Shown here one piece after another: positions 1-5,780 of a stretch of 17,687 nt of DNA. The notes under the pieces are model-generated. The model was not told the origin of the DNA, searched no databases, and was given only the letters and a program-made list of their open reading frames with translations. This DNA is from Lachnoclostridium phytofermentans. Lineage in GTDB: Bacteria > Bacillota > Clostridia > Lachnospirales > Lachnospiraceae. The translations under genes and the position numbers were made by a program. Position 1 is the first letter of the stretch; every line of letters begins with the position of its first letter. Location of the stretch: contig DPVV01000208.1 of the NCBI GenBank assembly GCA_003526525.1, forward strand, positions 1 through 17,687, in the 5' to 3' direction.

Positions 1-133
1 TCCCTATAATGGTACTGTTATGTCAACTTAAATTCATTAGAAATAAGAAGAAGTACGATTCGCGAACTTTTCTTTTAGAATAATTTGACTCCTTATTCAA
101 TGTATGAATGATTTAGAATATATTTCAATATTT

Positions 134-149
134 TATAGTAGGTACTATA
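134..149. promoter_or_regulatory. Short inverted repeat upstream of the PLD gene
   Basis: TATAGTA (134-140) and TACTATA (143-149) form a perfect 7-bp dyad around GG, about 65 bp before the start codon. It could be an operator for a dimeric regulator. The region is very AT-rich, so chance is a real alternative. A possible -10 (TATACT, 152-157) lies just downstream but has no convincing -35. The rest of 1-215 shows no gene, only a truncated TATAAT at 5-10 and a TTGACT at 85-90 without a good partner. Confidence 0.25.
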
Positions 150-187
150 TATATACTGAAACACATAGTTGTTAATGCTATAGATAG

Positions 188-199
188 GCGCTACGGCGC
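188..199 (+). promoter_or_regulatory. UACG-tetraloop hairpin just before the PLD ribosome binding site
   Basis: GCGC (188-191) pairs with GCGC (196-199) across the loop TACG. As RNA this is a C(UACG)G hairpin, a member of the exceptionally stable UNCG tetraloop class. It ends six bases before the AGAGG ribosome binding site (206-210) of the gene at 216. In an otherwise AT-rich leader this GC-rich block stands out and could affect translation or mRNA stability. Its function is inferred. Confidence 0.4.
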
Positions 200-215
200 T
201 AGAATAGAGGTTATT

Positions 216-1676
216 ATGCAGAAATTCAAAAATCTATCCCGAAAAAAGAAAATACGATACAGTATTTTATCCGTCCTGATATTCTATCTAGTTTATGTTA
301 TCATCAGTGCTACCATTCCCTTCGCAAATCCACCTGAAGTTAGTGAGGAATTTAAACATAGTTTTAATTTAAATGATTTTTATAGTGATACCATATCGGT
401 AGATCGTGCTGCTGTTGTGGAAACTAGTCAAGACGCGCTTGATGTTCGTATACATATGATAAATCAAGCCAAAGAAAAGATTGCAATTTCTTCTTTTTCC
501 ATTAAACATGACCGCAGCTGTAAGGAAATTGCTAGTGTACTCTTAGATGCTGCTAATCGTGGTGTTACAGTTCAAATTCTTGTGGATGGTATTACGGGTT
601 ATATCGATATGGGGTCTGATCCAATTTATTATGCGCTTGGAACACATGAAAATGTTGAAATTCGCTATTATAATATGCTTAACTTATTAAAACCATGGAC
701 AGCAAATGGCAGACTACATGATAAATACTTTATTATAGATGATTCTTTGTTGCTCCTCGGAGGCAGAAACATCTCCAATTATTTTCTTGGAGAGTATAAT
801 ACTGATGTCTTAAGCTACGATAGAGATATCCTCGTTTATAATACCGCAGCCGGCACAAGTAAAAAGGATGAAAGCGTTTTATCGCAAGTATGGAGTTATT
901 TCGAAACAATTTGGAATGATAAGATGAGTAAACCAGTATTTGACCGAGTTCCAATGTATAAGAAAAATAAGGTTTCACAGGCTTATGAAACTCTAGGTTC
1001 TATCTATCAGGACTTAAAAAAATCCCAACCACAGCTTTTTACCGAAGTTGATTATGTACCATTAACTGTTCCAACAAATAAAATTAGTTTAATCACAAAT
1101 CCCATTCATATCATGGCAAAAGAACCTCATATCTGGTATCAGATGGCGGAGCTTATGAAAAATGCCAAGAAACGTGGTTATATTCAGTCTCCATATGCTG
1201 TCCTAGACTCAACTATGTATAAGGATATGAAAGAAATCAGTAACAAGGTACCTGATTTTCGAATGCTCATTAACTCTACCGCTGGCGGCGATAATGTCAT
1301 GGCATCATCAGATTACACCTTCAATAAACCAAAAGTTATTAAAACAGGCGTGCAGATTTATGAATTTCAAGGAGAACACTCCATGCACGATAAATCCGTT
1401 TTAATTGACGATGACATATCAATGATTGGCTCCTTTAATGTAGATATGCGAAGTGCTTATCTGGATACTGAGGTTATGCTTGTCGTTCATGGTACTGAGT
1501 TTAACAAACAATTAGAATCTTATATGTATGCGATGCAGGATAAGTCTCTTCCAGTACGCGAAGATGGCTCCTATGGAACCAATGGAAATGTCATTCCACT
1601 AGAAATTTCAACCGGTAAGAAGATGCTTTATAATGTTACCTCTGTTGTATTTCAGCTATTCCGCTATTTATTATAG
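216..1676 (+). CDS. Membrane-anchored phospholipase D / cardiolipin synthase-like protein
   Basis: This 486-residue protein carries two HKD motifs, the signature of the phospholipase D superfamily. They are HDKYFIID (H168, K170, D175), followed by GGRNISN, and HDKSVLID (H391, K393, D398), followed by GSFNVDMRS. The two half-sites normally build one active site that transfers phosphatidyl groups through a phosphohistidine. A basic N-terminus (residues 1-13) followed by one hydrophobic segment (about 15-37) suggests a membrane anchor with the catalytic part outside the cytosol. Canonical bacterial cardiolipin synthases usually have two N-terminal membrane segments, so this may be a relative acting on phospholipid or another phosphodiester rather than Cls itself. 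The ATG follows AGAGG at 5 bases. The gene is monocistronic, convergent with hslO, and followed by a hairpin terminator. PLD family membership is certain; the substrate is not. Confidence 0.9.
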   Translation: MQKFKNLSRKKKIRYSILSVLIFYLVYVIISATIPFANPPEVSEEFKHSFNLNDFYSDTISVDRAAVVETSQDALDVRIHMINQAKEKIAISSFSIKHDRSCKEIASVLLDAANRGVTVQILVDGITGYIDMGSDPIYYALGTHENVEIRYYNMLNLLKPWTANGRLHDKYFIIDDSLLLLGGRNISNYFLGEYNTDVLSYDRDILVYNTAAGTSKKDESVLSQVWSYFETIWNDKMSKPVFDRVPMYKKNKVSQAYETLGSIYQDLKKSQPQLFTEVDYVPLTVPTNKISLITNPIHIMAKEPHIWYQMAELMKNAKKRGYIQSPYAVLDSTMYKDMKEISNKVPDFRMLINSTAGGDNVMASSDYTFNKPKVIKTGVQIYEFQGEHSMHDKSVLIDDDISMIGSFNVDMRSAYLDTEVMLVVHGTEFNKQLESYMYAMQDKSLPVREDGSYGTNGNVIPLEISTGKKMLYNVTSVVFQLFRYLL

Positions 1677-1708
1677 AGGTAAATCGAAACAATGTCATGA
1701 AATAAGAA

Positions 1709-1754
1709 AACGAAGAGGAGTAAGATAACAACATCTCATTCCCCTTCGTTTTTT
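1709..1754. terminator. Terminator between convergent PLD gene and hslO
   Basis: AACGAAG (1709-1715) pairs with CTTCGTT (1744-1750). The stem continues inward through GGAGTAAGAT and ATCTCATTCC with a mismatch and wobbles, leaving a short AACAAC loop. A T run (1749-1754) follows on the plus strand. On the minus strand the stem is followed by TTTTCTTATTT, so it can plausibly also stop hslO transcription. Confidence 0.85.
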
Positions 1755-1795
1755 ATATCAAACGTCATACTTTTCTATCATTAAGGTAATAAACT

Positions 1796-1850
1796 GTCAA
1801 AGGCGATATTCGCAATCCGCTTACTCTACTTGCTCATAACCTCATTGCCA
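1796..1850 (-). repeat. Dispersed 55-bp repeat, copy A, overlapping the hslO 3' end
   Basis: By manual count, this stretch aligns without gaps to 3740-3794 at 41 of 55 positions, and it shares a core with 5529-5590. On the minus strand it begins TGGCA and contains AAGTAG and AGCGGATT. The repeat covers the stop codon and roughly the last seven codons of hslO, so the protein tail is encoded by repeat DNA. Nothing similar lies in the other intergenic regions I compared. Confidence 0.65.
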
Positions 1851-2728
1851 CTTTTACTTCTATTTATAATATCTTTTAACTCCTCTACTGAAAACTCATA
1901 ATTCGTATTACAAAAATGACAATTTACTTCAATTGGCTTTCCATCGTCTATCATCTCTTGTAAATCTTTCTTTCCGATGCTTACAATAGCCTTCTCTACA
2001 CGCTCTTTTGTACAGTTGCAAGTAAACTTAGTTGGCACCTTATCAAAGATAGTAAGACCAAATTCACCAAGTAACTCCTGTAAGATTTCTTCCGGTGTCA
2101 TGCCTTTGTCTAACATCGAAGTGACTGAAGTAATTTCTCCAATCTTTTTTTCTAATTTTTCTATTACTTCTTCCTCTGCAAATGGTAATAACTGAATAAT
2201 AAATCCACCTGCACAACGTACTGTATTGTCACGATTCATCAATACTCCAAGTGCTACAGAGGATGGAACCTGCTCTGAGGTTGCAAAATAATAGGTTAAA
2301 TCTTCTGCAATCTCACCTGTCACTAAATCCGTTTGTCCAACATATGGTTCCTTGAGTCCCATATCCTTAATCACACTAAGAACGCCGATATCAAGTGCCT
2401 TACCAACATCTAATTTACCCTTAGGACTAGGAGGGAGATTTACAACATTTTGATTAGCATAACCTTTCACATTTGCTTCAGAATCTGCAGTAACAGTTAA
2501 ACCTCCGATTGGTCCACTACAAGCAATTTTTAATGTTAAAAGATCCTTTTCTCCCTTCATCATACTGCCCATCATGGCTCCAGCAGTTAGTAATCTTCCA
2601 AGTGCTGCAGTTACAACTGGACTTGTGTTGTGGGCTTGTCTTGCAGTTTCAACGATTTCTGTTGAAATACAGGCGAATGCTCGTATCTGGCTATCTGCTG
2701 CAGTGGCACGTATTATATAATCGTTCAT
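1826..2728 (-). CDS. hslO: Hsp33 redox-regulated chaperone
   Basis: Hsp33 is a cytosolic holdase that is zinc-bound and inactive when reduced. It is activated by disulfide formation and unfolding of its C-terminal switch during oxidative stress. The protein opens with the typical MNDYIIRATA, has the family core (ATSEQVPSSVALGVL), and ends with the switch cysteines CNC (237, 239) and CHFC (270, 273), the zinc-binding CxC...CxxC set. All four are present, so it should be redox-competent. I chose the ATG at 2728 (300 residues) because GAGG (2735-2738) sits 6 bases upstream. ATGs at 2731 and 2740 are possible but have poorer ribosome-binding-site spacing. The last few residues derive from repeat copy A. 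The methyltransferase gene lies 185 bp upstream on the same strand. Confidence 0.95.
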   Translation of the reverse strand: MNDYIIRATAADSQIRAFACISTEIVETARQAHNTSPVVTAALGRLLTAGAMMGSMMKGEKDLLTLKIACSGPIGGLTVTADSEANVKGYANQNVVNLPPSPKGKLDVGKALDIGVLSVIKDMGLKEPYVGQTDLVTGEIAEDLTYYFATSEQVPSSVALGVLMNRDNTVRCAGGFIIQLLPFAEEEVIEKLEKKIGEITSVTSMLDKGMTPEEILQELLGEFGLTIFDKVPTKFTCNCTKERVEKAIVSIGKKDLQEMIDDGKPIEVNCHFCNTNYEFSVEELKDIINRSKSGNEVMSK

Positions 2729-2772
2729 CATTTTCCTCATTTCTTCGCTGCTTATTTCTAATACTTTTAAAT

Positions 2773-2801
2773 TGTGAATCTACTTTTTCTCAGGATTCAC
2801 A
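2773..2801 (-). other. Stem-loop between the methyltransferase gene and hslO
   Basis: TGTGAATC (2773-2780) and GATTCACA (2794-2801) form a perfect 8-bp stem with a 13-base loop. On the minus strand it is followed by AATTTAAAAG rather than a T run, so it is at best a weak terminator or a processing site. A second, weaker dyad, GTGTGA (2867-2872) with TCACAC (2889-2894), lies closer to the methyltransferase stop. No convincing hslO promoter was seen in 2729-2913, so read-through from the methyltransferase is possible. Confidence 0.35.
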
Positions 2802-2913
2802 CTCCAAAGGATTGATTTGTTTCTGCATTGTTACATACTTGAAAACATACCTGCTCAGAGTAGGCTGTGTGAAACTTGTCTTTTATTCTCACACTTCACT
2901 CAATTACTGTTTA

Positions 2914-3723
2914 TTATAAATAAAATTTATTCTCTTGTTGTTTCTCTCGTGCAATGATATAAATACGTTCACTTTCCTCAGTTGGCGCATTCTTAGTCAT
3001 CGCATCGTATGCAGTCACATATTCCATTCCTGCTTCTATTAATAATGCTTTAATTTCGTCTAGTTCATAAGCTCTTTGATAATGGGTCTCCTCCCATCTT
3101 TGGTAAAGATTTGTTGTTTCTAACTCATCATCCTCAAGCTCAATCTCCGTCTTTTTATAGATTGTAATATCGTATTGATTAATTGCATCTTTTTCATGAT
3201 AATAATTTTCCCAAATAAAACTACAATCCTCACGATTTTCTGCAATCGTTGTTTCTCCAAGGATATCTCTGTATTTATGAATTGTGTTCATATCAAAAAT
3301 AAATATTCCTTGTGGATCTAAATAGTTATTCACTAAGCGAAAAACTTGCTTAAGCTCCTCTGGTTTTGTAATATAGTTCATACTATCACAAATACTAACC
3401 ACAGCGGCAACAGTTCCGTATAGCTCAAATTCTCTCATATCCTGATTAAGATATAAAATATCATCAAAGGAATATCCTGCATCCATATCTTTTTCTCTTG
3501 CGATATCTAACATGTCTTCTGATAAATCAATTCCAATCATGTCATATCCACGCTCAAATAATCTTCTGGTTATACTTCCAGTACCGCACCCGAGCTCTAG
3601 TACTAAACCATCCTTCACTCCGTACTCTTTTAATAAACCAGCAAGATATTCTGACCATTCCTCATAAGGAACATTATCCATAAATGTATCATAAACATCA
3701 GCAAAACCTGTATATGCCTGCAT
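2914..3723 (-). CDS. Class I SAM-dependent methyltransferase
   Basis: This 269-residue soluble protein has a Rossmann-fold methyltransferase domain. Motif I is VLELGCGTGS (about 41-50), the acidic motif II is GIDLS (about 64-68), and NQDMREF (about 93-99) fits motif III. The opening, AYTGFADVYDTFMDNVPYEE, is typical of the YqeM-like methyltransferases of Firmicutes, whose substrate I cannot name. I chose the ATG at 3723 because AGGAGG (3733-3738) lies 9 bases upstream. The frame stays open to a TTG at 3744, but that codon lies upstream of the ribosome binding site and inside repeat copy B. The gene has a strong promoter about 220 bp upstream, so it has an unusually long structured 5' leader. 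It may be cotranscribed with hslO. Confidence 0.9.
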   Translation of the reverse strand: MQAYTGFADVYDTFMDNVPYEEWSEYLAGLLKEYGVKDGLVLELGCGTGSITRRLFERGYDMIGIDLSEDMLDIAREKDMDAGYSFDDILYLNQDMREFELYGTVAAVVSICDSMNYITKPEELKQVFRLVNNYLDPQGIFIFDMNTIHKYRDILGETTIAENREDCSFIWENYYHEKDAINQYDITIYKKTEIELEDDELETTNLYQRWEETHYQRAYELDEIKALLIEAGMEYVTAYDAMTKNAPTEESERIYIIAREKQQENKFYL

Positions 3724-3739
3724 TCTTGTTCTCCTCCTA

Positions 3740-3794
3740 GTCAAAGCGAATATTCTAAATCCGCTATTGCTACTTATTCATAGGCTTATTGCCA
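3740..3794 (-). repeat. Dispersed 55-bp repeat, copy B, in the methyltransferase leader
   Basis: This is the copy best matched to copy A (41/55 ungapped, manual count) and is in the same minus-strand orientation. It ends directly at the AGGAGG ribosome binding site of the methyltransferase gene. A terminal pairing AGCG/CGCT brackets GGATT and GAATATT, the same arrangement as AAGCG/CGCTT in copy C. Confidence 0.65.
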
Positions 3795-3809
3795 TTTAAA
3801 GTGTTTCGT

Positions 3810-3923
3810 TAGGAGGTTAACTCCTACCAAACCTAGCAGTCCTATCCCCTAAAAGCGGAAGATTTCACTAATATGATGAAATAAGGACTGATGTAACTTG
3901 GTACCAAAATTTCATACCAAACT
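3810..3923 (-). ncRNA. Structured 5' leader of the methyltransferase mRNA (candidate cis-regulatory RNA)
   Basis: Between the promoter and repeat copy B, three hairpins stack up on the minus strand. First, TTGGTA/TACCAA (3915-3920 with 3898-3903) extends to about 9 bp with wobbles. Second, CAGTCCT/AGGACTG (3884-3890 with 3837-3843) encloses an inner stem ATTTCA/TGAAAT (3877-3882 with 3862-3867). Third, TAGGAG/CTCCTA (3821-3826 with 3810-3815) has a 5-base loop. No poly-T follows, so transcription attenuation is not evident. I recognise no known riboswitch class. The rest of 3724-4020 holds repeat B, the promoter and otherwise unremarkable AT-rich sequence after xylB. Confidence 0.4.
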
Positions 3924-3937
3924 TTACAACAGCCCCT

Positions 3938-3966
3938 ATTATATCATTATTCCATTGTTGCTTCAA
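3938..3966 (-). promoter_or_regulatory. Sigma-A-type promoter for the methyltransferase gene
   Basis: On the minus strand, TTGAAG (3961-3966) and TATAAT (3938-3943) are separated by exactly 17 bases, and TGA directly before TATAAT makes an extended -10. Transcription would start near 3931, giving a leader of about 207 bases. Confidence 0.7.
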
Positions 3967-4020
3967 TGTATTCTAGAAAATGTAATATAGCATATGTCTT
4001 CTTTTATAAATGTTCTAAAT

Positions 4021-5487
4021 CTACAGCATCCGATAAACTGGTTTTAGTGCTGGATACAATTCACGGAATACCTCATATTTCTTATTATACTTCTCTACTA
4101 AATCCGGTTCCTGACGAATGGTGTCAGTAACACGAATTAACTTATCTGCTGCCTCAGATACTGATGCAAAAGCGCCACAGCCAACTGCTGCTAGCATTGC
4201 TGCACCATATCCTGGTCCTTCTTCACAAGCTAATTTTTCTACTGTTACATCTAAGATATTGGCTACTAATTTACACCAGAGGTCACTCTTTGCTCCACCA
4301 CCGATTAATCTGACACGCTCTACTTTAACACCAAAGGAACGTGCGATTTCAACTGCATCACGAAGTGCAAATGTAACACCTTCTAAAACTGCAAGTGTCA
4401 TATCCCCTCTAGTAGTGTTCATTGACATCCCAATAAATGCACCACGTGCAGATGGATCGTTATGTGGAGTTCTCTCTCCCATAAGATATGGAAGGAAGTA
4501 AACCTCATTTTCCCCTAGTTTACTAATCTCTTGCTGTTCCTTTGCAAACTCTTTGGTTCTTAATACATCTTCCATCCACCATTTATTTGCTGATGCTGCA
4601 CAAAGCATACATCCAAGGAAGTGGAATTTACCGTTTGCATGGGCAAAGGAGTGAAGTGCATTATTTTCATCGACTGCAAAATTATCAGACGCAATAAATA
4701 CTGTCCCGGAAGTTCCCAGAGACACACTACACATACCATGTTCTATTGTTCCTGTACCAATTGCTCCTGCTGCATTATCACCAGCACCTGCAATAACCTT
4801 AACATTGGTAGTAAGTCCTAATTCTTCCGCAGCGGTATTCGTGAGTGTACCCACCACTTCGTAACTTTCATAAATTTTTGCGAGTTGATTTTTCTGTATT
4901 CCTACAATTTCAATCATCTCATCGCTCCAACATTTATGTTCTACGTCAAATAATAGCATACCGGATGCATCTGAAACATCAGTACAATGAACTCCGGTAA
5001 AACAATATGCAAGATAATCCTTTGGTAGCATAATTTTTGCTATGCGATTAAATATCTCAGGCTCATGTTTCTTAACCCACAATAGCTTTGGAGCTGTAAA
5101 ACCAGTTAACGCCATATTCGCTGTATAGCGAGAGATTTTTTCTCTTCCAATCACATTATTTAAGTAGTCGCATTCTTCACCTGTTCTGCCATCGTTCCAA
5201 AGAATTGCAGGTCTAAGTACTTCGTCACTACTATCTAAGATGACAAGACCATGCATTTGTCCACCAAAACTGATTCCTGCAACTTCTTCTTTCTTTACAT
5301 CACTGATTAATTCTTTAATTCCTGCAACACTCTGACGATACCAATCCACTGGATTTTGTTCCGACCATCCAGTTTTCGGGAAGAATAAATCATATTCTTT
5401 TGATACCACCTTTGTAATTTCACCATTATCCTTCATTAAAACAAGCTTCACAGAAGAAGTTCCCAAATCAACACCAATATAATACAT
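4021..5487 (-). CDS. xylB: Xylulokinase (FGGY family)
   Basis: Xylulokinase phosphorylates D-xylulose to xylulose 5-phosphate with ATP, feeding pentoses into the pentose phosphate pathway in the cytosol. The 488-residue length is typical. The N-terminal phosphate-binding loop is GVDLGTSSVK (5-14). GGQMHGLV (75-82) contains the MHG characteristic of xylulokinases among FGGY sugar kinases. GAGDNAAGAIGTG (234-246) carries the likely catalytic Asp237. GGGAKSDLWCKLVANIL is the C-terminal adenine-binding region. The ATG has GGGAGG 6 bases upstream. It is divergent from a ROK repressor, with a shared operator region that suggests sugar-dependent derepression. The leader contains repeat copy C. Neither xylose isomerase nor a transporter is in the window. 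Confidence 0.95.
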   Translation of the reverse strand: MYYIGVDLGTSSVKLVLMKDNGEITKVVSKEYDLFFPKTGWSEQNPVDWYRQSVAGIKELISDVKKEEVAGISFGGQMHGLVILDSSDEVLRPAILWNDGRTGEECDYLNNVIGREKISRYTANMALTGFTAPKLLWVKKHEPEIFNRIAKIMLPKDYLAYCFTGVHCTDVSDASGMLLFDVEHKCWSDEMIEIVGIQKNQLAKIYESYEVVGTLTNTAAEELGLTTNVKVIAGAGDNAAGAIGTGTIEHGMCSVSLGTSGTVFIASDNFAVDENNALHSFAHANGKFHFLGCMLCAASANKWWMEDVLRTKEFAKEQQEISKLGENEVYFLPYLMGERTPHNDPSARGAFIGMSMNTTRGDMTLAVLEGVTFALRDAVEIARSFGVKVERVRLIGGGAKSDLWCKLVANILDVTVEKLACEEGPGYGAAMLAAVGCGAFASVSEAADKLIRVTDTIRQEPDLVEKYNKKYEVFRELYPALKPVYRML

Positions 5488-5528
5488 CTGCTACCTCCCA
5501 TATCACTCTATCTTATTTCGTTTAGCTA

Positions 5529-5590
5529 TGCCAAGCGTACTCGGAATCCGCTTCGCTACTTCCTCGTAACCTTACAGCAGCTTCGTGCCA
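5529..5590 (-). repeat. Dispersed repeat, copy C core, in the xylB leader
   Basis: The minus strand shows the same landmarks as copies A and B in the same order: TGGCA, a TA(C)GAG-like step, AAGTAG and AGCGGATT, then a CGCTT closing the AAGCG stem. It has a few extra bases after TGGCA. It contains GCGAAGC, known to form an unusually stable mini-hairpin as single-stranded DNA. Confidence 0.55.
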
Positions 5591-5640
5591 ACTCAGTGGG
5601 TGCTTGAATACCCACTGAGACGAAGATGTTCTTCCGTAAG
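5571..5640 (-). other. Triple-nested hairpin in the xylB leader
   Basis: Three stems nest around one axis: CTTACAG (5571-5577) with CCGTAAG (5634-5640), CTTCGT (5581-5586) with ACGAAG (5620-5625), and the perfect 9-bp CTCAGTGGG (5592-5600) with CCCACTGAG (5611-5619) around a 10-base loop. It adjoins and partly overlaps repeat copy C. If the xylB promoter call is right, transcription starts at about 5634, so the inner two stems would be in the mRNA leader. There is no T run, so it is not an obvious terminator. Confidence 0.6.
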
Positions 5641-5669
5641 ATTATATTGTTTATTTACTAAACAATGTA
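5641..5669 (-). promoter_or_regulatory. xylB: Probable xylB promoter
   Basis: On the minus strand, TATAAT (5641-5646) is a consensus -10. Seventeen bases upstream the -35 is only TACATT (5664-5669), a poor match. A weak -35 is common in regulated promoters, but the call rests mostly on the -10 and the position. Confidence 0.45.
5646..5666. promoter_or_regulatory. Palindromic operator between xylB and the ROK repressor
   Basis: ATTGTTTA (5646-5653) and TAAACAAT (5659-5666) form a perfect 8-bp dyad with a 5-base spacer. It overlaps the xylB -10 and covers the -35 of the ROK gene, so one bound repressor could control both promoters. ROK repressors of the XylR type bind AT-rich palindromes in divergent regions of this kind. 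Binding by the neighbouring protein is inferred. Confidence 0.65.
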
Positions 5670-5682
5670 ATTATGGTATAAT
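5654..5682 (+). promoter_or_regulatory. Promoter of the ROK repressor gene
   Basis: TTTACT (5654-5659) and TATAAT (5677-5682) are spaced by 17 bases, with TGG before the -10 giving an extended -10 (TGnTATAAT). The -35 lies inside the palindrome, consistent with autoregulation. Confidence 0.65.
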
Positions 5683-5702
5683 CATAACAATATACAAAAC
5701 GA

Positions 5703-5755
5703 GTGTCAAGAGAGATTCTTACGGTTTCCTTTATAGAAACCTAAAGATCTGACAC
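5703..5755 (+). other. Long stem-loop in the ROK gene leader
   Basis: GTGTCA (5703-5708) pairs with TGACAC (5750-5755), and GGTTTC (5723-5728) with GAAACC (5736-5741) around a 7-base loop. Between them GATTCTTA and TAAAGATC pair imperfectly. The whole forms one bulged hairpin just before the AAAGGA ribosome binding site (5763-5768). It is not followed by a T run. A role in translation control or mRNA stability is possible. Confidence 0.5.
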
Positions 5756-5780
5756 ATTAAAGAAAGGACGAAAATCTATC

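Noticed and set aside
85..119. Sigma-A promoter with TTGACT at 85-90 for the PLD gene
   Set aside because: The possible -10 elements (ATGATT at 108, TAGAAT at 114) have a poor match or wrong spacing.
733..978. Minus-strand open frame of 81 codons inside the PLD gene
   Set aside because: It lies entirely within a well-supported gene, has no family features and no convincing ribosome binding site.
2509..2919. Plus-strand open frame of 136 codons over hslO and its upstream region
   Set aside because: It is antisense to hslO for much of its length, has a Cys/Leu/Phe-rich composition typical of a shadow frame, and shows no recognisable domain.
3742..3744. TTG start for the methyltransferase at 3744
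   Set aside because: It lies upstream of the AGGAGG that fits the ATG at 3723, and falls in repeat copy B.
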